From NCBI GenBank assembly GCA_046346965.1, contig JAXMHB010000001.1:124001-188000 (forward strand): a stretch of DNA of 64,000 nucleotides, read 5' to 3'. Shown here piece by piece: positions 27,149-35,031 of this stretch. Made by a program: the position numbers and the translations under genes. The number at the start of each line of letters is the position of its first letter. Within the stretch, counting starts at the first letter, position 1. The notes under the pieces were generated by a model. That model was not told the DNA's origin. It saw nothing but the letters and a program-made list of their open reading frames with translations, and made no database searches. Source of the DNA: JAXMHB01 sp046346965 (lineage in GTDB: Bacteria; Pseudomonadota; Gammaproteobacteria; Xanthomonadales; SZUA-5).

Positions 27149-27181
27149 CGCGGCCGTCCGGCGCAGTGCCGGACGGCCGCG
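27149..27181 (-). terminator. Strong hairpin after TonB-dependent receptor gene
   Basis: CGCGGCCGTCCGGC and GCCGGACGGCCGCG make a perfect 14-bp stem with a five-base loop, 11 bases past the receptor stop on the minus strand. No T-run follows, but the stem is among the strongest in the window and probably limits read-through into the permease gene. Confidence 0.6.
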
Positions 27182-27192
27182 TTGATGCTGCC

Positions 27193-29613
27193 TCAGAAGC
27201 GGTAGCTGCCCTCGATGCCGAGCTGGCGCGGCGGCGTGATGGCGCCGATCGGCGTGCCGAGCACCGACAGCCCCTGGCCACCGATGCTGCTGACGTACTG
27301 CTTGTCGAACAGATTGTTGACGTAGAAAGCGGCGCCCCATTGGCCGCCACTCTGGGTCCAGCCCAGGCGCAAATTGGTGAGGTTGACGCTGTCGCCCACG
27401 GTGAAGCCGGTGTAGTCGCCGCAGGTGCCCTGGAAGGTGGAGTCCGCATTGCAGCGGCTGTGGCCGCGGTAGGCGTGTTGCAGGTTCAGCGCCAGATCGC
27501 CGTTCTCGCCCAGGCTCCACGTGTAGTTGGCGCCGACGCTCGCCGACCAGCGCGGTTCGCCAGTCGGTTGGCCCGACAGATCGACGCCGCTGCCGGTGGT
27601 GGCGCCGTCGTCGAAGGTGCTGTCGATGTAGGCGGCCGACAGATTCAAGGTCAGCTGCGAGCTGGCCTTCCACAGCCATTCAATGTCGAGGCCGTCGGCG
27701 CTCTGGTCGGTGCTCTGCACCACGTACTGCGGGATGCTGCTGCTGGTGCTGGCGGGCACCAGTTGCAGCGACTGCCGATCCGAGTAGTCGTAGTGGTAGA
27801 TCGAGGCATTCAGGCTCATGTTCCAGTCGCGGAACACGTTCTTGATGCCGAGCTCGTAATTGCGCACCTTCTCCGGCGCGTACTCGCTGTTGATCTGCAC
27901 GCCGTCATTGCCACCGGCCTTGTAGCCCTTGCTGGCGCTGAGGAAGACCATGGTGTCCGGGGTGAAGGCGTAATCGAGCACGAAGCGCGGACTGGTGTCG
28001 TTCCAGTCGCCATCGCGTTTGACGGTCACGCCGACCGCGTTGCCGAACACGATGTTGTTGCGCAGCACGGTCAACAGCTGCGGCGGGATCGAGGCCAGCA
28101 GACCCAGCGCGTTCAGGTTGAACATGGTGCGGTCCAGCTCGGCAGCCGTCCGCGGCCGATTGAACCAGGTGAAGGACTTCTCGTCGCGCGTGTGGCGCAG
28201 ACCGACGGTCAGGTTGAGCTGATCGTTGACGTGCCATATCACGTCGCCGAACACCGCCTGCGAGTCCGACTTCATGGTGTTGTCGATCTGCTCGCTGTAC
28301 GGATTGCCGGTGAAGCCAAAGGGAAAGCCAAAGGGCCGCAGCTGGGCGTCAATGCAGCTCAGCGGACCGCCGCAGGGCGCGCGCACGCCCTGGTTGTAGA
28401 GCAGCGTGTCGATCGTGCTGGTCGAGCTGTTGACGATGTTCGACTGCTTGCCTTCCTCGTGGTAGACGCTGAGACCGGCGACCCAGTCGACCGTCTCGTT
28501 GGCGCCGGCGAACTTGAACTCCTGGTAGAGCGTGCGGTTGTCCTGCGTCACCCCAGAATCCAGACGCAGGAAGGGATCGTTGGTGCCGTCCTGATCCTCG
28601 AAATGCTCCAGTTCCGCCTCGCTGAAGGCCGAGGTGGCGGTGATCGTGCCCCAGTCATAGCGCCCGGTGAAGGCGAGCGTACCGCCGTCATAGGCTTTGA
28701 GCTGCCGACCGTTGGCCACGTCCTGATACACCAGCACCTCGCGCGGATCCTGGTAGCTGGCCGGGTTGGGCGGGAAGGGTGCGCGCAGGCTGGTGTTCGA
28801 CAACTGCGGCAGCACGCCGATCTGCAGGCGCTGCGGCTCCTTCAGTCGCTCGTGATCCCAGGACAGCTGCACTTCCCAGGTGTCGCCCAGGCTGCCACCC
28901 AGCGCCATGCGCGTGCCTTCCTGGCGGTCGAGTGCGTAGTGCTGACGGGTCACCGCGTCGCGGCGCCAGCCGTCGCTGCGATTGACCACGCCGCTGACGC
29001 GCAGGCCAAAGGTCTCGCCCAACGGCAGGTTGAGCAGACCATCGACGTAGCGCTGGCCGTCGGTGCCGTAGCGCGTGCGCGCGTTGGCTTCGAAGTCGAC
29101 GCTCGGCGCGTTGGTGACGATCGAAATCGCGCCCGCCGCCGTGTTGCGTCCGAACAGCGTGCCTTGCGGGCCTTTGAGGACTTCGACGCGCTGGGTGTCG
29201 TTGAAGGCCAGCAGCGAGCCGCCGCCATTGGTCTGGTAGATGCCGTTCACATAGACGCCGACCGCCTGATCGATGCCCATGCTGAAGCCGTCGGTGGCGA
29301 TGCCGCGCAGCGAGAAAGAGGGCTGCGTGTGGTCGAAGGGATCGACCACCAGCCCCGGCACATAGGCGCTGATGCCGGCCAGATCGGTGGCGCTGAGATC
29401 CTGGATCTGCTGCTCGCCGACGACCGACAGCGCGATCGGCACTTTCTGCAGTTCTTGCGTACGGCTCTGCGCCGTGACCGTGATGGTATCGAGTTCGGTC
29501 GCTGGGTCGGCTGCGCTTGGCTCCGAGGTCTGCGCCGCCAAAGTCAGCGGCAGGCAGGACAGGGCCAGCGTCACCGCGCGCGACAGCGCCTGTCGGCGAG
29601 TCTTGATCGTCAT
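27193..29613 (-). CDS. TonB-dependent outer-membrane receptor
   Basis: An 806-residue ligand-gated barrel. A signal peptide (about 27 residues, ending LAAQ) precedes a TonB-box-like ELDTITVTAQ. The plug domain (about 55-165) has VPIALSVVGEQQIQDLSATD and GPQGTLFGRNTAAGAISI. The barrel ends with the family C-terminus PRQLGIEGSYRF. GYKAGGNDGVQINSEYAPEK is the conserved segment seen in many receptors of this class. The ligand cannot be named: no metabolic cluster adjoins it. The ATG at 29613 follows a GGGGGA sequence; a longer frame lacks a signal peptide. Confidence 0.92.
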   Translation of the reverse strand: MTIKTRRQALSRAVTLALSCLPLTLAAQTSEPSAADPATELDTITVTAQSRTQELQKVPIALSVVGEQQIQDLSATDLAGISAYVPGLVVDPFDHTQPSFSLRGIATDGFSMGIDQAVGVYVNGIYQTNGGGSLLAFNDTQRVEVLKGPQGTLFGRNTAAGAISIVTNAPSVDFEANARTRYGTDGQRYVDGLLNLPLGETFGLRVSGVVNRSDGWRRDAVTRQHYALDRQEGTRMALGGSLGDTWEVQLSWDHERLKEPQRLQIGVLPQLSNTSLRAPFPPNPASYQDPREVLVYQDVANGRQLKAYDGGTLAFTGRYDWGTITATSAFSEAELEHFEDQDGTNDPFLRLDSGVTQDNRTLYQEFKFAGANETVDWVAGLSVYHEEGKQSNIVNSSTSTIDTLLYNQGVRAPCGGPLSCIDAQLRPFGFPFGFTGNPYSEQIDNTMKSDSQAVFGDVIWHVNDQLNLTVGLRHTRDEKSFTWFNRPRTAAELDRTMFNLNALGLLASIPPQLLTVLRNNIVFGNAVGVTVKRDGDWNDTSPRFVLDYAFTPDTMVFLSASKGYKAGGNDGVQINSEYAPEKVRNYELGIKNVFRDWNMSLNASIYHYDYSDRQSLQLVPASTSSSIPQYVVQSTDQSADGLDIEWLWKASSQLTLNLSAAYIDSTFDDGATTGSGVDLSGQPTGEPRWSASVGANYTWSLGENGDLALNLQHAYRGHSRCNADSTFQGTCGDYTGFTVGDSVNLTNLRLGWTQSGGQWGAAFYVNNLFDKQYVSSIGGQGLSVLGTPIGAITPPRQLGIEGSYRF

Positions 29614-29750
29614 CTCAGGGTCCCCCCGATTTATGGTCGGCCGATGATGCCGTGTCGCGGGGCAGAACGTGAAGCTGAAGTTAAGATGCGGCATGCGCAG
29701 ATGCCTGCATCCGGCGCGACTGCGCGTCGCGAGTTCCGCGATCTCGGACA

Positions 29751-29783
29751 ATAAAAAACCCGCGTCGCCAGGCGACGCGGGTT
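29751..29783 (-). terminator. Intrinsic terminator of rpsF-rpsR-rplI
   Basis: AACCCGCGTCGCC and GGCGACGCGGGTT form a perfect 13-bp stem with a minimal loop. On the minus strand the stem is followed by TTTTTTATT. This is the only textbook intrinsic terminator seen in the window, 26 bases beyond the rplI stop. Confidence 0.92.
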
Positions 29784-29808
29784 GGTGTACTGCGACCGCT
29801 GGCCTGGA

Positions 29809-30258
29809 TCAGGCTTCCGGCTGCACGTTCACCTTGACCGAGCTGTGGACATCGGCGTGCAGGTGCACTTCGACATCGAACTCGCCCACGCGGCGGATCG
29901 GGCCTTCGCCCATGATCACTTCCGACTTTTCCAGCGGCAGGCCGGCAGCGGTGAAAGCTTCGGCGATATCGCGCGGGCCCACCGAGCCGTACAGCTTGCC
30001 TTCGGTCGAGGCATTCGCCTTGATGACCACAACCTGACCTTCGAGGCGGGCCTTGCGAGCCTGGGCGGCGGCCAGCACTTCGTTGGCCTTGGCTTCGAAC
30101 TCGGCGCGGCGCTGTTCGAACTCAGCCACGTTGTTGGCGGTGGCCGGCACGGCCTTGCCGTAAGGAATCAGATAGTTGCGGCTGTAGCCCGGCTTGACCT
30201 TGACGCGGTCGCCCAGGTTGCCGAGGTTTTTGACCTTCTGAAGCAGGATCACATCCAT
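29809..30258 (-). CDS. rplI: 50S ribosomal protein L9
   Basis: A standard 149-residue L9. The N-terminal RNA-binding domain has MDVILLQKVKNLGNLGDRV and VKPGYSRNYLIPYGKA. The long connecting helix spans roughly residues 41-75 (EFEQRRAEFEAKANEVLAAA). The C-terminal domain contains KLYGSVGPRDIAEAF. It is the last gene of the minus-strand operon, 11 bases after rpsR, and is followed by the intrinsic terminator. Confidence 0.98.
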   Translation of the reverse strand: MDVILLQKVKNLGNLGDRVKVKPGYSRNYLIPYGKAVPATANNVAEFEQRRAEFEAKANEVLAAAQARKARLEGQVVVIKANASTEGKLYGSVGPRDIAEAFTAAGLPLEKSEVIMGEGPIRRVGEFDVEVHLHADVHSSVKVNVQPEA

Positions 30259-30269
30259 GGATCAGCTCC

Positions 30270-30494
30270 TCAGTGGCTGTCGGTGTACGGGATCAGCGCG
30301 AGGAAGCGGGCGCGCTTGATCGCGGTGGCCAACTGGCGCTGGAAGCGGGCGCGCGTGCCGGTGATGCGGCTCGGCACGATCTTGCCCGTCTCGGTGACGT
30401 ACTGACGCAGCGTGTTCAGATCCTTGTAATCGATCTGGGTGACGCCATCAGCGGTGAACTTGCAGAACTTCTTGCGACGGAAGAAACGCGACAT
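30270..30494 (-). CDS. rpsR: 30S ribosomal protein S18
   Basis: A 74-residue S18, which binds S6 as a heterodimer on 16S rRNA. FFRRKKFCKFTADG, IDYKDLNTLRQYVTETGKI and PSRITGTRARFQRQLATAIK are the conserved blocks. It lies 17 bases downstream of rpsF and 11 upstream of rplI. Confidence 0.98.
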   Translation of the reverse strand: MSRFFRRKKFCKFTADGVTQIDYKDLNTLRQYVTETGKIVPSRITGTRARFQRQLATAIKRARFLALIPYTDSH

Positions 30495-30511
30495 GGTCAG
30501 TCTCCGATCGA

Positions 30512-30928
30512 TCAGGCGCGCGCTTCGGCGCTGGAATCATCGTCACCACCAGTACCCACGGCGGTCGGCGAATCGTTCGAGTCGTCGTCGCGGCGGCGCG
30601 GCTTCTCGTCCTTGGTCTTCATGATCGGGGACATCTCGGTGACGGCTTCATTCATCACCACGATCAGATGGCGCAGCACGGCGTCGTTGAAACGGAAGGC
30701 GTCCTGCAATTCCTTCAGCGCCGCAGCCGAGCACTCGATGTTCATCATGATGTAGTGCGCCTTCAGCAGGCGCTGGATCGGGTACGCCAGCTGGCGACGG
30801 CCCCAATCTTCCAGACGGTGGATCTTGCCGCCGTCGGTTTCGATCATGTTGCGGTACCGGTCGATCATCGCCGGCACCTGTTCGCTCTGGTCAGGGTGGA
30901 CCAGAAACACCACTTCGTAATGACGCAT
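30512..30928 (-). CDS. rpsF: 30S ribosomal protein S6
   Basis: A 138-residue S6 starting MRHYEVVFLVHPDQSEQVP. LEDWGRRQLAYPIQRLLKAHYIM is cut by no frameshift, and the core fold ends near residue 95. It has a long acidic, disordered tail with RRRDDDSNDSP, as in some proteobacteria. GAGGAT precedes the ATG at 30928; a start four codons earlier is less likely. The leader holds a short CCGGA-TCG-TCCGG hairpin (30954-30966). Autoregulation by S6:S18 is known in many bacteria, but this leader is not a clear match. Confidence 0.97.
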   Translation of the reverse strand: MRHYEVVFLVHPDQSEQVPAMIDRYRNMIETDGGKIHRLEDWGRRQLAYPIQRLLKAHYIMMNIECSAAALKELQDAFRFNDAVLRHLIVVMNEAVTEMSPIMKTKDEKPRRRDDDSNDSPTAVGTGGDDDSSAEARA

Positions 30929-31115
30929 GAAAATCCTCACGGATAGTAGCTTCCCGGACGATCCGGTGAAGCGAGGAGACGCTCAGGGAGCCCCGAGCGG
31001 GGCGCGGAGTCTAGCGGGAAGCGCGCGGCACGGCAACGCGGCCCAGCACCGTTTCGGGCGCTGTGCGGCTGCCGTTCATCGGCGCGGGGACTTAAGCGCC
31101 GAGGCGGGTGACGAC

Positions 31116-31435
31116 GCTGGAGGCCGATTTAGCCGCCGTCGCGGCCACGATGCTTGTTCAGAGTCCACGTCTCGCCGTCAGCGCGATTACTCGCTTGGCA
31201 AACTGGCGAGTTCCGCGTCCTGCATCCCGCGTCCCGCGTCCCGGGTCCCGAGTCCCGTCTTGGCCCCTCCGCACTCATGTTTGGCAAGAGTCCCTGTCTC
31301 GCCCCTGGCGCGCTTACTCGGGCGGCAAACACGTACCCGCGACAGCGCACGGAAGCGCGGCCGTGCTGGTCCCCCGCCCCCTAACCCCCGCCCCGCTGTT
31401 GCCCCTACGCCCCCAGTTTGGCAAGAGGTTCCTCA
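31116..31435 (+). repeat. Dispersed intergenic repeat, copy 1 (with internal duplication)
   Basis: This stretch ends exactly at the stop codon of the minus-strand iscA-type gene, and a shorter copy lies inverted at 34512-34696. Shared blocks are GCGGCCACGATGCTTGTTCA (one mismatch in the other copy), GGCGCGCTTACTCG, GGTCCCCCGCCCCCT and TTTGGCAAGAGGTTCC. Inside copy 1, a block of about 65 bases with TCTCGCC and TTACTCG landmarks occurs twice. Between the two sits a run of GTCCCGCG/GTCCCGGG-type eight-base units. The rest of the 30929-31432 spacer, between rpsF and this element, shows no gene; it must hold the rpsF promoter. Confidence 0.7.
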
Positions 31436-31771
31436 GATGGCGGCGCGGTCGACCGAGAAACTCTCTCCGCAGCCGCACTCGCCGACCACGTTGGGATTGC
31501 GAAACACGAACACGCGATTGAGTCCCTGGCGTACGAAATCGATCTCGGTGCCGTCGACCAGCGGTAGCGCCTGGGCGTCGACGACCACCTTCACGCCGTG
31601 TTGTTCGTAGACCTGGTCATCCGCGCTGACGGCTGCGGCCACATCGACCGTGTAGGCCCAGCCGCTGCAGCCGGTTTTGCGCACGCCAAAGCGCAAGCCC
31701 AGGCCGCCGCCCTGCTCGACGACGTACTGGCGTACCCGTTGCGCCGCGGCTTCGGTCAGGGATATGGCCAT
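31433..31771 (-). CDS. IscA/ErpA-type iron-sulfur carrier protein
   Basis: A 112-residue A-type carrier that accepts and delivers Fe-S clusters. The three ligand cysteines are present: one in RKTGCSGWAY and two in the C-terminal GECGCGESF. FRNPNVVGECGCGESF is the family signature. GGAGGACGC lies just before the ATG at 31771; upstream in-frame ATGs would add unlike residues. IscA, ErpA and related carriers cannot be told apart safely from sequence by eye, and no isc or suf genes adjoin, so I give no symbol. Confidence 0.9.
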   Translation of the reverse strand: MAISLTEAAAQRVRQYVVEQGGGLGLRFGVRKTGCSGWAYTVDVAAAVSADDQVYEQHGVKVVVDAQALPLVDGTEIDFVRQGLNRVFVFRNPNVVGECGCGESFSVDRAAI

Positions 31772-31950
31772 GCTTGCGTCCTCCATCGGTACAGTCCGGC
31801 AAAATGCCACAAGCGGAACGCATCGGGGCGCGTTCCCGGGCCGCGCGTATCTGGGGTTCAGTCTGCGCAAATGCAAGAAGCTGAAACTGCGCACACTCAG
31901 GCGTCCCCCAAGGCCTCACACTATGCGCACAGGGGAGAGGGAGGCAGTCC

Positions 31951-34479
31951 ATGACACAGGCCGCACGGCAGGACGCTGGGGCGTCTGATGCGCACATCGA
32001 GCGAGCGCACGAAGAGCTACGGCAGCATGCGACCAGCCTGGTTCAGGCCTGGGAGAAGCTGAACAGCTCGCGCTGGAACGCCGCCCATGGCCGCGGATTG
32101 CAGCTGGCTGCCAAACAGCTGGTGCGCGCCTGCGAACGTCTGCGCCTGTCACTGTCGCGCAAAGCGGGAGAACTGGAGACCTTCATCCGGGTGTTCGTCG
32201 ATACTTCGATGACGCCGAACAACGAACAACTGCGCACCTTGTCGGCGCTGGTCAGTACGCTGGCCAGCACCGTGCTGGCGCTGGAAATGGTCGGCGCGAT
32301 GACGGCGCCGGCATCCGATAGCGCGGCGAAAGCGGCGCCGGTGCCCGCGCCGCAGCCGGCAGCCGAGCCGGTGGCCGTCGCGCCGGTGGCGCGCAAGCCG
32401 CTGCCGACGCCGGCGCGCAAACGCAGCATCAATGACGACCTGCTGGTGCTGGTGGGTGAGCCCAGCGAATTTGGTGTTGATCTGGCTACTGCCTTTGTCG
32501 AGCACGGTTATGGCGTCAAGAGCTTTGCCCGAGTGGATGGCGTGCTGCAGCTGCTGGCAGACGTGGTGCCGCGCGCGGTGATCATCGGCTCGGCCAATGC
32601 CAACGCTGTGCCGCAGATACGCGCCGCATCCGGCGCCAACGAGAGCCTGGGCGAGAGCCATCGCCCGCCGGCGCTGGCGGTGGTGACGCCGCGGCAGGAC
32701 ATCGGCCGGCGGCTGGTCGCGCTGCGTCAGGGCGTGCGCTACTTCGAGCCGCCGCTGGACCCGTTGGCGCTGCTGGTGGCGTTGACCAGCGAGGCGGTCG
32801 TGGTTGGATCGGCCAGTCGCGTGCTGCTGCTCGACGCCGATCGCGAACGCGGCCATCAGGCGGCGACCTGGCTGAAGGACGCCGGCTACGTCGTGCGCCT
32901 GTGTCAGAGTTCCAGCGAGTTGCTCGGCAGCATCGACAGCTTCAAGCCGCAGGTCGCCGTGGTCGATGCCGATCTGCGCGGGGCCGAGTCGATGCGCGCG
33001 GTGCACGGTCTGCGCGACTCGCCGGCGAGCGCCGACATCCCGGTGATTCTGGTTGCCAGCTCGCGCGAGCTGGCGACGCGCGAGCAGGCCATTGCCGGGG
33101 GCGCCGACGAGTACCTGTTGAAGCCCTTGAAACCGCGCCATCTGGTCAGCGTGATTGAGTCACGCCTGAAGCGCAGCAAGCGCTACGCGCCCAAGCGGGC
33201 GGGCAATCGCGACGATGCCACCGGTCTGTATCCGCGGCGCGAATTCATCGAGCGCGCCGAAGCCGCCAAGGGGCAATCCGGCGCCGTCATTTTGTACGCC
33301 GCGCTCGATGAGCATGAGCCCTTGCGCAAGCACCTCGGTATCTCGGGCCAGAATCGGCTCGACATCGTCGTCGGCGAGGCGCTCAAAGAGAATCTGCGCG
33401 CCGAGGATCTGCCGTCCTTGTATCAGGACTGCCGCTATCTGGTGCTGTTGCGGCGTGCCACGCGCGCCGATGCCATGGGCGCCGCTGAATCCTTGCGCGA
33501 GAGCCTGGGGCGTCGCCGTATCCAGATCGGTGATCGCGAAGTACCTTTGCGTGCCAGTCTGGGTCTGGCGACGCTGGATGTGGAGTCGGCCGATCTGGCA
33601 GTCCAGAACGCCGAGGCCGCCGCGCTGGCGGCCATGCATCTGGGCGGTGATCGCTGCATGTGGTTCGAAACCAGCAGCGCCAGCCTGATCCCTGCCGAGC
33701 GCGATGCGCAGCTGCGCGGGCTGGTGAGCAGCCGCCGCTTCGGGCTGCACATGGAGATCCGCGGCCTGCCGCTGGTGCCGCTCAAAGGCCGCGTGCCGGG
33801 GCAGTACGAGTTGGCGCTGAGCTGGCGCCCGGGCGGCCCCGGCCAGCCGGCAGCCACCCAGGCCGATCTGATCCAGGCGGCGCGCGAGGCCGGTTGTCTG
33901 GTTGAGTTTGATCGCTTCGTCGTCGGCGAGGCGCTGTCGGTGCGCGCCGAGCAGCTCAAGCGCGGGCGTCAGCTGCGTCTGGCGGTGGAACTGTCGCCGC
34001 AGGTGCTGGATGACGGCGGCTTCTGCGATTACCTGGAGTCTTTGCTGAAAGAGCGTCGCCTGTCCGGGACGGGGTTGGCGCTGACCTTGCCGGCCTCGGT
34101 GCTGGCCGAGCGCATGGAGGCGCTGGTGGCTTTCTGCCAGCACCTGAAGCCGCTAGCCATCCGCGTCGGGCTGAAGGACATCGGGCGCGACATGACCTTG
34201 GTGCACCGCCTGCGCGGTGTGCCGGTTGACTATCTGCGGCTGTCGCCGGAGCTGTCGACGGCCTCGGCCAATACCGATCGTGCCGGTGAGTTGCTGGGCG
34301 CGCTGATCCGGCGCGCGCACCAGAGCGGCATGATGGTGATCGCCTCTGGCGTCGATGGTCGCGAACAGGCGGCCTATCTGCAAACGGCTGGCATCGACTA
34401 CGCCGAGAGTCCGACGCTGGGCGGCGCGACCACCCAGTTCGACTTCGACTTCTCACGCTGGATGGGCAAGGCAAACTGA
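31951..34479 (+). CDS. Receiver / degenerate GGDEF / degenerate EAL signalling protein
   Basis: An 842-residue soluble protein. Residues 1-115 are helical, and a Pro/Ala-rich linker (120-155) follows. A receiver-like domain lacking clear phosphorylation residues covers about 160-285. A proper receiver covers 288-408, with D295/D297, phospho-acceptor D339 in VAVVDADL, and K391 in EYLLKPLKP. A GGDEF-like domain covers about 425-575, but the GGDEF loop reads DCRYL. An EAL-like domain covers about 590-835, where the metal-binding positions are altered: the EALLRW position reads YELALSW, NxS reads ELS, and DDFG reads KDIG. It is therefore probably a c-di-GMP-related sensor or scaffold without enzymatic activity. 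Confidence 0.82.
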   Translation: MTQAARQDAGASDAHIERAHEELRQHATSLVQAWEKLNSSRWNAAHGRGLQLAAKQLVRACERLRLSLSRKAGELETFIRVFVDTSMTPNNEQLRTLSALVSTLASTVLALEMVGAMTAPASDSAAKAAPVPAPQPAAEPVAVAPVARKPLPTPARKRSINDDLLVLVGEPSEFGVDLATAFVEHGYGVKSFARVDGVLQLLADVVPRAVIIGSANANAVPQIRAASGANESLGESHRPPALAVVTPRQDIGRRLVALRQGVRYFEPPLDPLALLVALTSEAVVVGSASRVLLLDADRERGHQAATWLKDAGYVVRLCQSSSELLGSIDSFKPQVAVVDADLRGAESMRAVHGLRDSPASADIPVILVASSRELATREQAIAGGADEYLLKPLKPRHLVSVIESRLKRSKRYAPKRAGNRDDATGLYPRREFIERAEAAKGQSGAVILYAALDEHEPLRKHLGISGQNRLDIVVGEALKENLRAEDLPSLYQDCRYLVLLRRATRADAMGAAESLRESLGRRRIQIGDREVPLRASLGLATLDVESADLAVQNAEAAALAAMHLGGDRCMWFETSSASLIPAERDAQLRGLVSSRRFGLHMEIRGLPLVPLKGRVPGQYELALSWRPGGPGQPAATQADLIQAAREAGCLVEFDRFVVGEALSVRAEQLKRGRQLRLAVELSPQVLDDGGFCDYLESLLKERRLSGTGLALTLPASVLAERMEALVAFCQHLKPLAIRVGLKDIGRDMTLVHRLRGVPVDYLRLSPELSTASANTDRAGELLGALIRRAHQSGMMVIASGVDGREQAAYLQTAGIDYAESPTLGGATTQFDFDFSRWMGKAN

Positions 34480-34511
34480 GCGGTCGCGCTGTGGGTCGCC
34501 GCGCCGCCCGG

Positions 34512-34696
34512 CTTAGGGAACCTCTTGCCAAACATGAGTGTGGCGGGAGGGGCGGGGGTCAGGGGGCGGGGGACCAACCTGTGCGGCGCCTGCGTTGCAC
34601 TGTCGCCAGTTTGCAGCGCGAGTAAGCGCGCCAAAGGCGAGCAAGGGACTCTGAACAAGTATCGTGGCCGCGACGGCGCCTGAATCGGTCTCCAGC
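34512..34696 (-). repeat. Dispersed intergenic repeat, copy 2 (inverted relative to copy 1)
   Basis: Read on the minus strand, this starts GCTGGAGACCGATT and runs through the GCGGCCACGAT, TTCAGAGTCCC, GGCGCGCTTACTCG and GGTCCCCCGCCCCCTGACCC blocks to TTTGGCAAGAGGTTCCC. It lies 33 bases after the stop of the signalling-protein gene. The remainder of the 34480-35031 spacer holds further palindromes (34718-34733, 34747-34766, and an inverted pair 34809-34824/34879-34894) and no convincing gene. Confidence 0.7.
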
Positions 34697-34717
34697 CAGG
34701 GTGAGGGCCGACGGCTT

Positions 34718-34894
34718 GCGCCGCATGCGGCGCGTCGGCACGAACGCCTGCGAACTTGTTCGCAGGCCGGAGGGCCCACCATTCAGCCCCGTCCCGAAGG
34801 GTTGCGGCCAGAATCGTCCGCCGCCTCAAACCGGTCCTTGGCCAGAGAGCCGGGCTAGGCCCTGCGGACCGCGCCTAGCGGCAGACGATTCTGA
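34718..34894. repeat. Cluster of short palindromes
   Basis: Three symmetric elements lie close together. The first is the perfect palindrome GCGCCGCATGCGGCGC (34718-34733). The second is CCTGCGAAC-TT-GTTCGCAGG (34747-34766). The third is an inverted pair, CAGAATCGTCCGCCGC (34809-34824) and GCGGCAGACGATTCTG (34879-34894), with one mismatch. They could form RNA hairpins or mark REP-type elements. Confidence 0.55.
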
Positions 34895-35031
34895 CTCGCA
34901 ACGCGGCTCACGAGACTTGTTCAGGGGTTCCTTAGGTCTGCGGCGCCATGGCAGCCATCGCGCTGCGCGAGTCAGGACGGCAGCCGCTTGGGTGGAGCGG
35001 TCAACCACCCACCCGTCACCGCTTTTTCGGC

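Noticed and set aside
31154..31521. Small open frames inside the dispersed repeat
   Set aside because: They coincide with the repeated GTCCCGCG run and end inside iscA; the same repeat at 34.6 kb gives unrelated peptides in other frames.
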